Shown here in pieces: positions 44,119 through 54,660 of a stretch of DNA of 64,000 nt (positions within the stretch are counted from its first letter, which is position 1; every line of letters begins with the position of its first letter). The stretch lies in contig JBANDB010000005.1 in the NCBI GenBank assembly GCA_037576215.1, forward strand, positions 3,162,001 through 3,226,000. Reading direction: 5' to 3'. Under the pieces are notes generated by a model. That model was not told where the DNA came from, ran no database searches, and saw only the letters and a program-made list of their open reading frames with translations. The position numbers and the translations under genes are program-made. The stretch is from Armillaria gallica. Its lineage: Eukaryota; Basidiomycota; Agaricomycetes; Agaricales; Physalacriaceae.

Positions 44119-44219
44119 ATTGTCAAATTCGCTCAATAGTACAGCTAGTTCTAATGCTACAGTGAACACATGCAGGGTATGGCGGTCTAAAACAGAGATG
44201 GTCGACAATCACTGCACCG

Positions 44220-44700
44220 CTGGTTGTTGAAATTCGAAATTCCATTCCCATCCTCCAATGCGCCTACTCATCATCCTCTTCACTTACCCCAGTTTCGAGT
44301 GCTCATACCGCAATCTCAATGTCCGTGGACAGCGAGCAGAAGGTCCACAACCACAGAGCTCATTCTGCCACCATTACCCCAAATTCGACTCCTCTCAACC
44401 AGTATTCAACAGTCCTGCTTTTCACACTCCAATAGTGGCTTCAACTTGGACGACTGTCTGTATCTGGTTCACGCAGATGACGCGCTACCAAGACAACTTT
44501 GGTGGAGAATGGAATTGGGAGAGCTTCGGTAGAACATGATTCGGCATTGTGCTACCATCTACAACTCCGGTATGTCCACAATCCTCATTCTGTTGACCGC
44601 ATACCGATGCTGTTTTTACCTGTAGTTCATTGTGGACAATTTCAAGAAGCACGATCCTTCACATGTGCATTGCTATTCTCCTCCCACGTGTCGTAGGTGG
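44220..44700 (+). pseudogene. Gene-family fragment
   Basis: Exon-like plus-strand sequence is followed by an intron-like module at 44,570-44,625. The exon after it starts FIVDNFKKHDPS, comparable with FKVD, FIVDI and FVMVNI after other modules. The fragment ends near 44,697 with no joined full-length frame. Confidence 0.35.
44570..44625 (+). other. Recurrent intron-like module 8
   Basis: 56 nt, GTATGTCCACAATCCTCATTCTG at its start, ending ACCTGTAG and followed by TTC. Confidence 0.5.
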
Positions 44701-45990
44701 TGGACCCTCGCCAGCACACAAGAACAACGAAGCCATCCCGCCGACTCTTCATCCTTCGCTTCCTCCACTTATTTACAGCTGACTGCTACTGAGACCCTTT
44801 ACTAATGCAAGACCGTCCAGCTATATACTTAGCGTGCTGAAGACATCAAGTAGCGTGGAATGAACGCAACAGGAAATGCAACCATAGCTTATGATGTGGC
44901 TTCAGGTAAGTTTGGTCCATTGCCTCCCGATCTTACTTGCTGACTTTCTAGCCAGATAGATCTCTCGAACTCATACTCCCTTGGTGTTTTCGGTACGCCG
45001 GTTAGTCCTTATTGGCATCGATGCCACAGCATGCATTCTCCGGCATCTACACATACGGTAGGAGTGGTAGGAGTGAATGGTATATGGATTCATGCAAACA
45101 GAGAGGTGACGTGCAGTGCGAAGGTATGCTCTTGTGAATCAAGACCTAAGGCCATCTTTTTGATGGGATTTTGTAGTGCTGGATCGTGTTCTCACCCAAG
45201 GGGGTGCCAGAGTGCCGGCCCGGACCACTGGGTAGGGAGGGAGGGTCAACTGCCGGTCATGAAAATTTTTATATGACCCCTCTAATTTTCTATGTTTTCT
45301 TGTCCAAGTTAATCAAAAATGGCCTTTGCATGTTTAATTGATTTAATTCTTCATGATCTTAAGCAATATAACCTCAGAACAGTGATATCCAACCAATATT
45401 ACACTCAGTTCAGTTGCAGGCTGGAGCAGGCCTGGAACTGATATTTATACATGTATTGTGATTTATTGTCACACTAATAGAATAGAATGAATATGGAGGT
45501 CCCCCATCAATATATGAGTCCAAAGAGTGCAAAACTGGCATCGAAGAATGATGACAGTCTGATATTGCCGATTTCTCGGCTAAGTCTGATTCCAGCAGCT
45601 CCGGCATACCTAATATGGTACATATGATGTCATAATAGTCATGTGACAGGGAGGGAGGGTCCAGCGAAAGCCTGAAATAATTTAATCGACGCTATGTATT
45701 TTTTAACTTTTTGGAACCCCCTTGTTCTCGCCATGCTGGGTTGAGTACCCAAAGATACGAAAGGTCATACACCCGACGATTTCATGAAGGTGGAAACTGA
45801 CCATAATGTATATATATTCATCGGGACTTCCGCAGACATCAGTTTCTCTGTGTATATTTATTTTCACAGTTTCATCCAGTCGTGAAGAGGAGTTTGAACG
45901 TCGGAGTGTTTTAGTGCTCGATAGTAAATTCAATACGTGATTTATTTCCATTACCACCCTGCGCGGACGTGAAAATTCTTAAGTTATCAG
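44701..45990. other. Region with no supported gene
   Basis: Short open frames only. A 14-bp direct repeat, AGGGAGGGAGGGTC, at 45,234-45,247 and 45,648-45,661 brackets about 400 bp of AT-rich DNA that could be a small insertion. Confidence 0.3.
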
Positions 45991-46620
45991 TACAGTAATG
46001 CTGCCTTCGTGGAAAGAGAGCCATGGAAGGGAGGACAATCAGCTCGGAAGCTCCGATCGGAACAAAATTCCCTTTTCGTCTTCCACCACCATCGACGATA
46101 GGTATCGACTCGGACACGCACATACAAAGCCTCGATCGACCAGCGGTGTTTCTCCTCTTGTACTTGCTCGTCTGAAGATGCGCGCACAAACAAAAACTCT
46201 TCGCTCGTTCGATTTCTTGGCGCGACGATACTTCTATGGTGCATTGGCTGCTCCTCAATCTGAACCGTTCGCACAGACGACGGGTCAGCGTATCAGTTTT
46301 GTGCAGACGTAGTCTCGGAGCAAGCGAGGCACAGAGTTTGGCATTTTGCAGGCGGAAAGGGACGGGAGGGACGTGTCCATGACGAGGATGGCCGTAGAGT
46401 TGGACTGGGAGACATCCTTCTTGCAGGTACGTCCACTATTCTCATCTCGTTGAACTTTTATTGACATCTAGTCGTACAGTTCATAGTGGATATTCGGTGC
46501 CTGGAAGCTAGACGTCGCTATCACATTTCAACGATTCCAAGGAGAAGCCGTTCAATTTTTCAATAGCACTGGCAATCTCCTTTGACGTGTCACTGTTGTT
46601 GATGCGAACCCGTGCCACTA
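45991..46620 (+). pseudogene. Gene-family fragment, copy D
   Basis: Shares blocks with copies A-C in plus orientation (for example the segment near 46,080-46,270 matches about 51,080-50,900 inverted). The module at 46,427-46,479 is followed by FIVDI-like sequence and, in another frame, LDVAITFQRFQG, which resembles LDVAIAFQRLQG at 11,250-11,290. Decayed. Confidence 0.4.
46427..46479 (+). other. Recurrent intron-like module 9
   Basis: 53 nt, GTACGTCCACTATTCTCATCTCG at its start, ends CGTACAG and is followed by TTC. Confidence 0.55.
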
Positions 46621-48390
46621 GCACGTCAAGAGATAGCTTTATGCCGACAGCTCTCCTCTTTGTCCCTCGCTTCCATCCCCTGGATCTACACTGCCAAAAC
46701 TTCTGAAGGCGACCTCACCACCAAATAATTCTCTGTTCACCACTCCTCCCGCCACACTGTCGTGCACCTTTGATCAGTCCAAATACGAGTCTTGGTTTGC
46801 CAAGCCAACAGCGACGAGGCCGTGATGACGTCCTTCCTCCCAATACCGACCACAATTTCGCCAACCAGATCATTCTACTGCAGGTTTATGATCCACCTGG
46901 TCTTCACAAAACTCTAAAACCACACCCAGTCCTCGTCCTCGTCCTCCTCGCCAGATGGTTTTACTTTGATCTGTCGATGAGATGCCTTGATGCCCCAGCC
47001 GCTACATCTGACATTCCTGCTGCGCTATACAACAAAAAGGGCCTCAAAGCAGATCTCAACTTGTTCAAATCACATCCGGAGCCTAGACGACGGCGGCAAG
47101 CGAAGCTAAGCGGATAGGCGTGGATTAGAGAAGAAATACTCGGGATGGTCAGTACTTTGCCTCTATAATTTGCTTTCGACTGTGCTCACTCCCGCTACAG
47201 TCCAATTGGCGATCCAATCTTCAACCGAAGAGACTTGCTTCGAGCCGCAAGCGCGTTCTTCACGAAGGCAAAGACGTCTCCCCGATTTGCTCCCGTTAGC
47301 CTTTACCGGACTGAAATTAGACCCGAAATGACATACAAACGAAGGGCGCAAACAGAGGGAGAAATGTGCATAATGCGAGGAATTGCGGTTTTGCAGTCCA
47401 CCCTGCGTACATGTCCCAGTCTTGCTCATACAGATCACTCACATCTAGTACAGGGCCACGTCCTGCATAAGAAAACGACGTCGTCTCCACTGTAAGCTAA
47501 CCCCTCTTACCTACAGCGTCTTCACCTAGTATACACCTCTGGCATCATTCTCTGCTAGCCACACGTCATAATATCTATGCCAGGCAGACGTGGTTAACTG
47601 CTACGCATGATAATAAAAACCAGGAACTGAGCTCAGGGTTAGCCGGGTTTTTTTGCTCTTGCTAAACGCATTCTTTCAATAAGAGAAGAGTCAAGACATT
47701 TGGCAAGGGGAATTTTGATAAAATTATGTGTAGCGTGAGATGCACAATGCCACCCGGGAAAAGCAAACGATTTTATAAACCCAATCCAGGATCTCCGGCG
47801 ACTGATTGAAGGCCAGAACCACAACGCCATGGGAAGGATGACTTCTCTGAAGTCGAAAGATCTGCCCGGACTTGAAGCCACTTCAGGGTATATATATAGC
47901 ACCGTCTACTGTACGAATTGATGTGTTCGATTCAGACGTCGCAGGCGAAATTCTTTGATGGAGCAGCGATCAAGCATCACGTATAGAGCTGGATATCTTC
48001 CAGTTAGTAAACTCACAGGAGGAATATATGACGACTAGTACTGACCAGCCGAGCATGAAACAGCGGTCGTGAGTTCTCTAATTCTTGCATCGTGGTGGTG
48101 GAGGTTGGCCGGGCGTGGTGGTATTGTATCACTCGATTATGGTCTGAACATCCGATATGATAATTCCCAGACGCTTCGAATGCCCGATATGACCTCCGAC
48201 GGAGAGAATGAGATGAGGCTTTCGAATGACCCCATTCGCTGTGCTCCGACACGATGACGGTCGTCGAATGGCATCGTCAGAGGCACCATAGATGTTGTCG
48301 GGCATCTCCGTAAGACGTCCGCATTTTCATGCTATAAATCGATATTCCTGTCCCTGTCGCAGTTCCATTGCGAGTAAAGGTCGAGAATTG
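46621..48390. other. Region with no supported gene
   Basis: Only short frames without conserved features. 47,639-47,902 (minus) is open for 88 codons but shows no recognised motif. Confidence 0.3.
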
Positions 48391-48884
48391 TAATCTTGAG
48401 CTTGGTGAGCCCTTCACTAGTCGACGTCGGCTAGGTTGAAAGGTTAGAACGGTCATGAACTTGTGGATGTTTTATCATGATGGGACGGGTTCGGATTCCT
48501 CTTGTGGAAAGATGCAGGGGGGATATAGAGGGTCGCATGATGCTTGAAGCGCTCGTTGTACGGGGGGAGGACAGAGAAGGCTGGTAGACGTGTCGTTGGG
48601 GGAAAATCGTCAATGTTGCCAAGCTGAGCCTCGTATTTGGGAAAATTGGTCCGGTACAAGGTTAGTGGGGAGATGGTGAACGGAGTATTACTTGAGGTGG
48701 TGTCATCTTCAAAAGTTTCTGCAAGGTAACGGAGGAGACGAGGAATAAAATACGGCAGCTGTCGGTGTAAAGCTGTCTCTTGTAATGACACAAAAGATGA
48801 AGCGACGTCCATGAAGGGATTGAGGGTCGTTTCCTCGATGAAGACTGGGCACCGAAGGTCAATTTTGAACCGAAATAGATGCAA

Positions 48885-48934
48885 CTTGAAGTAATGTCAA
48901 GAAGAGTTCAGCGAGATGAGAATGGCGAACGTAC
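48885..48934 (-). other. Recurrent intron-like module 10
   Basis: Minus-strand 50 nt, GTACGTTCGCCATTCTCATC at its start, ends TTCAAG. Confidence 0.5.
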
Positions 48935-49136
48935 TCGAGAGGTCCTGATAGCACGGTCAGTCCTCTTGACTGTACTCCCCTCTCTACGGCCATGAGGGTT
49001 CCTCGGTTCCTCCGGACCTGCTGACGCGTCGTCTATGCGAACAAAGTCCGAGCGTCATTCAAGTCTGTCTGTGTGCGTGGGTGCGTGTCTTTAATCTCGG
49101 ACGTGCTTCTTGGTAGATGGCCCTCTCGAACTTCAA

Positions 49137-49187
49137 CTGAAAGTCGTGTCAATACGAGTTCAGCAGAACAATGATGGCAGGCATGCC
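49137..49187 (-). other. Recurrent intron-like module 11 (degenerate)
   Basis: Minus-strand segment with GCATGC in place of the donor, CTGCTGAACTCG core and TTTCAG end. Confidence 0.35.
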
Positions 49188-49766
49188 TAAGAATCGTACA
49201 GCCAGGAGGGCTGCTCATAACACGCTGGACGACAGCAACTCTTGTAAAGCACGGCCAGGCCACTGCGGTCCTCTTCATCAGACGTAGTCACGGGAGCATC
49301 TCTCCCGTCCCTCCCTCCGTCTGCACAATGCTGAATTCCGTGTCTTCATTCCTCCCAAGTCGTCTCTCCATTTCTTTCTGGCCAGACTCATCACGATAAA
49401 GTACCCATGCGTCGTTCGAGGGCATCACAAAGTGCAGAGAAAGTTGCATCCGAACGAACAAATTGAAGGCGAAACCCAGGTGAGAATGCGTGCGCATCGG
49501 AAGGTCTTCGTACTTGCATTCACAATTCTATGTAAAGTGGTCGATGAACATGGGTCCACGGGAGCTTGATCGCATCAAGGTACACTTTAGGCGCGGAACC
49601 TTGGTAACCCATCGCGTCCACTGTACGAACTGAAGTTCTCGACATCGTAGTTTTTAGTACGTCAGATTTCCCGTATAGCTGGACATTTTCTTCGTAGCAA
49701 ATCCACAGCGGGAGTATGTAGCGGCTTACCAGCCCAGCGTTCACCGTTGCTGCTGCCGTCGTATAG

Positions 49767-49796
49767 AGGGTGGTGGTGGTGGTGGTGGTGGCTGCC
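49767..49796 (+). repeat. GGT microsatellite
   Basis: Run of GGTGGT repeats inside the right part of the inverted duplication. Confidence 0.8.
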
Positions 49797-50421
49797 GTTG
49801 GTGTCTTGAGGTGATGGATGAAGATATGGGGCACAGCAAGTACCGTAGTAGATGAGGGCGGAAACGACCCCTTCTCACTACCAGTTGTGAAATTAAGGAG
49901 AAACGAGCGAGATCCTTCCTGGGAACGGACGTAGTCCACCATCCTATCTCCGGGCTTCGGCATGGGGATTTCAAACGGCGTCCTCGTATACACTCGGAGG
50001 AAGAATTCTAGCTGACGAGCGGAACAAGGAGTGCTATTGCAACTCTCGACCTCCCAATTTGTATACAGAAGTAGACGGGAAGAAATGATGGTACGCCCGG
50101 CTTGTATGCGCTATACGAAGCAGATGAAGCGGATAGTGGAATAGTGAATGTTTTGGAGTGTCCATATTCCTGCTCTGGAGAGACAAGCCGTACATTCCAG
50201 CCACGGCCACCTAGAAGGAAGTACGTGTTCTTGGGTAGTCATAATTTTGTGCATCAGGGTTGTAGGCGAAGGTGAACTAAAAACCGAGGAGGGAAGTGGA
50301 GCAGGAAGATGCAGAGATGGGCACGACGGAATGGCGCTGAGGGCTCAGGGAACATCGCCGACAAACAAGCTCGTTAATCGCCGAAGAATTCTTTTTCCTC
50401 TCGCCGAGTGATTATTACGAA

Positions 50422-50481
50422 CTGAAGACAACTGTCGCATCAATGCGAGTTCGGCGTTCGAGATGACGAAGGCAGACATAC
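50422..50481 (-). other. Recurrent intron-like module 12
   Basis: Minus-strand 60 nt, GTATGTCTGCC at its start, CTTCAG at its end. Inverted counterpart of 15,704-15,763. Confidence 0.5.
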
Positions 50482-51203
50482 CCTGGAGCTGACACGATGC
50501 TGGCATTCGCCGAATGTCGCTCGCTTCCTTCACAGTCGTGGTCCGTTGGGGGAAAAGCGCCATCCTCTGTGCGTTCTGCTGTCTTTTGCTTTCGGATTCT
50601 TGTCGCATGTGAGCCAATCAGGCCCAGGTCGTCAGCGTAAAACGCTGGAAGCCATAAACGTACGTCGGAGGGAAGCGTGGGTATGAAGACGACCGGCGAC
50701 TGGTACGGAGTCCAAGCGACGGCAGGTGTGAAATTTTGAAAAGAGGATGGCGCCTACCCACGGCCAGTCCTTGATGACGACTCGGGTCCGCTCGGGAAGA
50801 GGCCTTGCGCATGTCTTCAGAGGAGGTTTTCGCTAGGTGAACAGGCGAGCGTGTTGGCGTAGTCAATGACAGTGGGAGACGGAAAGAAAGCTGTGATCGC
50901 AGTTTCGGATCGGCCTCTCCATCTGACTACGAGCATGCGCGCACATACAAAGCCTCGAAGTGCTCCTCGTCTGGACGCGCACGCAAACAAAAACTCTTCC
51001 TTCAAGCTTCGTTTTATTTCTTGGCACGGCGATTCCTCGACTTTGCACCCCCAACGGTGGCTGCTCCTCAATCTGAACGACGCTCAGACTTGGTTCGCAT
51101 AGCCGACGCGTCGACATAGAGGGGATGGCCTAAGAGAAGCAAGGAACAGAATCTGGCATTTTTCAGGCGTAGAGAGGGACGGGAGGGCTGGCCGTGTCCT
51201 TGA

Positions 51204-51262
51204 GTACGTCGGCCATTCTCATCTCGCTGACTTTTTATTGACATTACTTGTATCTACCACAG
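51204..51262 (+). other. Recurrent intron-like module 13
   Basis: 59 nt, GTACGTCGGCCATTCTCATC at its start, ends TACCACAG. Inverted counterpart of 14,826-14,883. Confidence 0.55.
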
Positions 51263-53044
51263 TTCAGCGACAGCTGCCGTGTTCTGTACCGCCGAAACTT
51301 TCCAAGACGAACATCTCACCATTAAATACTACTGTATTCGCTATTCTCCCTACCGTGCCGCCGCGGTTCAATGTCCCCAGATATGAGGCCGAGGCTCAGC
51401 TTCCCAAGCAGACAGCGACGAGCGATGTCCAACGACACTCCGTCCTGAGTTCTATCCGTACATCAGGTTCTTCAAGCTTCGACCACGCCGTTAGTCTTTA
51501 TATCCATATCCCCTCTATTTCACGCACCCTGCCTAGCACAAACCCACCGAAGCTTATGGCCGTCCTAAGCTTTCAACCCAGCCGACTCTGACAGGCGAAG
51601 TGCCCACCAACCCCAAGGTCGCAAATTCTGTAACGGATGCAAGGATATCCTTGTCCGAGTCGATACCGCGTGTTACAGCGGATTAGCACAGGAATGTGGA
51701 CATCTTGCCGAGCTGCCTAGCCAGACCATATGCTACCGTGAGTTCCCTCACGGAAAATGACATTCAGAATCTGCTAATTCACCCTGCAAAAGAAACTGCT
51801 CCTTCTCTCTCTTCCACGATGTCCCACTGGTAAATGTCCGTGTCAACCTGTTAACATTTGACCCCCAGCTTTGTCGAGTCGCCAGTTCCAACACCATAAC
51901 TGTATGGAAATTCGAGCCCAGATGACGGCGACATGAGCGAAGCTAAGCGTCTTCCCACTGGCCGGTCCTCCGCCTGCCTTCCTCTCCCCATCTCTCCCCA
52001 AAGTTATCTCGCTGACATGTCGTCCAAGCGCCGTTCAAATCGAGGAGCCGCGACTGTTGCATGTAGGAGTCTCTGCCAAATGCTGACGAGCGAAAGGAGC
52101 TTCTGTAAGCGTGGGCGTCATTGAATGAAGAAAACTTTCGCTGGGTGAACAGACTAGGATCGATGATGGGGAGACGAAAAGAGAGTTCGATCCCACTCGG
52201 GTTCGGTCCGGATCGTTACCCACGCCCATCCCTTTTCCCTCCCCCCCTTTCTTTGTCCTTGTCCTTCCTTCGCACTATTTGTGGTATTCGTCCAATGAGA
52301 TTGGCTACGAAGTTCCTATAGAACTCTTTCTCTCCTTCACGGTATTGTGATTGCCACTGGTCGACCTGTGTTCTGTGACTTCTGTCGCTTTTATTTATTC
52401 CGCACGCGCTTATCGTTCGCATAAGCATTACACGTCTCTTCTGTGTTATTCTCCCCAGCCCGCCCACATCGAATTCCGCATACCCGCCCTTGAAATGTTT
52501 TGCTGCAGCGTCGACGACGTACGTTAAAACACGACTGTAATCCCGATGTCTACGTTTGATTCTAGCCTAATCATACAGAATGCAATACTCGCCATCAATC
52601 ACGATCGTCAATAATCTGGTTGATCTAGTAATATTGATCTTCGATTGTACGTGTGGTATATTAAGTTGCGTAGCACTCGAAAAACACAACGAATGTCCCG
52701 TCAATAGATATACACCCAGGCTGAATCCCGCCGGCTTTCAATAGTCGACTTGTGGATGTCAAAGTCTCCGATTGGCTGTTCGACCAGCTGAAATACGACG
52801 AAGCTGACAGAAACTGAGATTGATTTGGGGGAGACAAACATCACAAAAAGAAAGATAGAGGAGGACATTTGGACTCGATGGGCGTCGTACGTTGGGCCTA
52901 TGTTGCACTTTCAAGTTCGCATTTTGTAGATTTGGTCCATTTTTGGGGTTCTCTTTGGTGGATTTGCGGGTATGGGTTACATTTCATGGGAGAGGTATTA
53001 CTGGTACATGTCTTCGCAGTAGAGCTAGGGATGGATTGTTTCCA

Positions 53045-54119
53045 TGCTTTCCTATGCTCCGATGTTGCCTGCTCGTCGCCTATGACGGCGAGAGCGCCGG
53101 TGGGAAATATTGAGATGTTGGCGGTGGCGGATCGAGGTGACTCCATTAAGCTCGACGACGAGAACACCGGAATTTGAGGGGTCAAACTCTGCGACTAACT
53201 GGTATCTGTACAAATCAGGTTAGTCGAACTTTGATTAAGATAGGCGTCACCAGGGACAGGGACCTTTATGTAAGCAGGATTGTGACCGCAACGTCGGGCC
53301 TCAAATGCCGCCACCAGGAAAAAGCAATGGAAAATCTGATACCTGGGAAATGAACGTATTGATGGTAGCTACCTTTGCCAGGAATCAGATGAAAAATATA
53401 CCCAAAAGTGATGAAGTTATTGACAAAAAATCTTTTATTCTCCGAAAGTGCTTCTTTTATCATTCTAAGTTCGTTGACGGCATTTCACTTTTTCTGGCCT
53501 CCACATTTTGCGCTGGCACAGCCACCCGACTATGATGTCATACCCTATAATAGATAGGACCCTTAATTACAACGGCGCCACCCCACCTCCTGCCCTGTCC
53601 CACCTGGCATGATAGTTGCTGGATCACCACAAACCTCATCTCATGCACAAATTATATACATAGGTATCAGTTATACTCTCTTGTAGGTGGTCTATAGCTC
53701 TCCAGAGTGCTCACAGAGATAAAATGAAAAAAATTCCAACAGATTTTGTGCTTACATAATGTGACTGTCATGGCTTACATAAAGGTCCCTGTTCCTGGTG
53801 ACGCCTATCTTACTTGCAGGATGTATGCCGACTTACTTGTGCATCCAGCCCTTGATAGCCGGTCTGACCTTTGCTTTCCCGCTCTCAGAGTGCAACCCTT
53901 TACCTACAATACAGGATTCAGATTCAATGGAACACTTTGCATAGCCTACACGTACCAACAATGATCCTAATCTCGGAGTCACCTCGTCGCTTCACCTCTT
54001 TGAGGGCAGCATCTGTATATGCAATAGCTTCTCTGACATAAAGGCCGTGCAGGTCAATCTCCCCAGGTTTTCTATCCTGGATAACAGAATTAGTATCCTA
54101 AATGAACATGATGCACAAC
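53045..54119 (-). pseudogene. Truncated Smr-domain gene copy
   Basis: The minus strand contains sequence matching Smr exons 6, 5 and 4 and introns 5, 4 and part of 3 of the gene at 12,145. Exon 6 (ending near 53,065) reads YQLVAEFDPSNSGVLVVELNG, closer to usual Smr endings than the left copy. Intron 5 holds a MITE (53,238-53,810). Exons 5 and 4 lie at about 53,830-54,080. Upstream exons, with the start and DUF1771, are absent; gypsy element 3 begins at 54,120. Substitutions in exon 5 alter conserved residues of the GKGLH segment, so it is a pseudogene. Confidence 0.7.
53238..53810. mobile_element. 573-bp MITE with TA duplication
   Basis: Terminal inverted repeats of about 35 bp begin AGATAGGCGTCACCAGG and continue to CCTTTATGTAAG; the two ends differ at one base. 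Flanked by TA on both sides, as in Tc1/mariner-type insertions. The left Smr gene lacks it at the same intron, confirming insertion. No transposase. Confidence 0.8.
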
Positions 54120-54660
54120 TGTAAGCCCGCTTACAACGCATATATCACATGATGACAGTACTGATTATATCTGACCCCACGGAACCTAATTAGGATAGCG
54201 ATTCTTCCTTCTGTTCCCCCATCTTTTCATACGCCTTTTCTTCTTTCATCTTTTTCTGCTATCTGTATTCCAACCAATCAACGTGCTTTTGATCCTGTCT
54301 TTTCTGTCTGATTTGGACTGAGTGTTTGGTCTCTGTGAGACCGCCCTTTCACTTTTTTTGTGACAGCAGTTTCATTGATGTTGAACCATATACAGTCCAA
54401 CCGCACAGTCACTGTACAGACACAGGATATCGCCTAGGTTCAAACCAGCGATAACGCCCAAGCTGAATCGCTCTAAACAGATTGTCACTGCCCTACCTGG
54501 CTGAATAGCCGCACCATCGACCTCGTCAACACAACAACGAGGACCACTGACACCTCCTCCTCCACCCCAACAAAACACCTCACCACTGTCCAGTCCCCCT
54601 TCACCCCGAATCCCCATTGCACCACTGCCTTCCTCATCACCTATACTCTTTTCTGACCAG
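54120..54660 (+). repeat. 5' LTR and leader of gypsy element 3
   Basis: The LTR end and primer-binding site could not be fixed. The region is pyrimidine-rich and reaches the gag start at 54,661. Confidence 0.5.

Larger units (their letters stand above)
48400..49560 (-). pseudogene. Gene-family fragment, copy E
   Basis: After the module at 48,885-48,934, the minus strand is open for 143 codons with FKIDLRCPVFIEE and, further on, TNFPKYEAQL, which parallels FNVPRYEAQL in copies B and C. A second, weaker module lies near 49,137-49,187. The product is unknown. Confidence 0.4.
49830..54119 (-). repeat. Right arm of the inverted segmental duplication (copy C)
   Basis: Inverted match to 12,917-16,360, with a 573-bp MITE as the main extra piece. 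It ends exactly where gypsy element 3 starts, inside what corresponds to Smr intron 3. The family-fragment part keeps plus- and minus-strand modules at 51,204-51,262 and 50,422-50,481. Confidence 0.75.
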
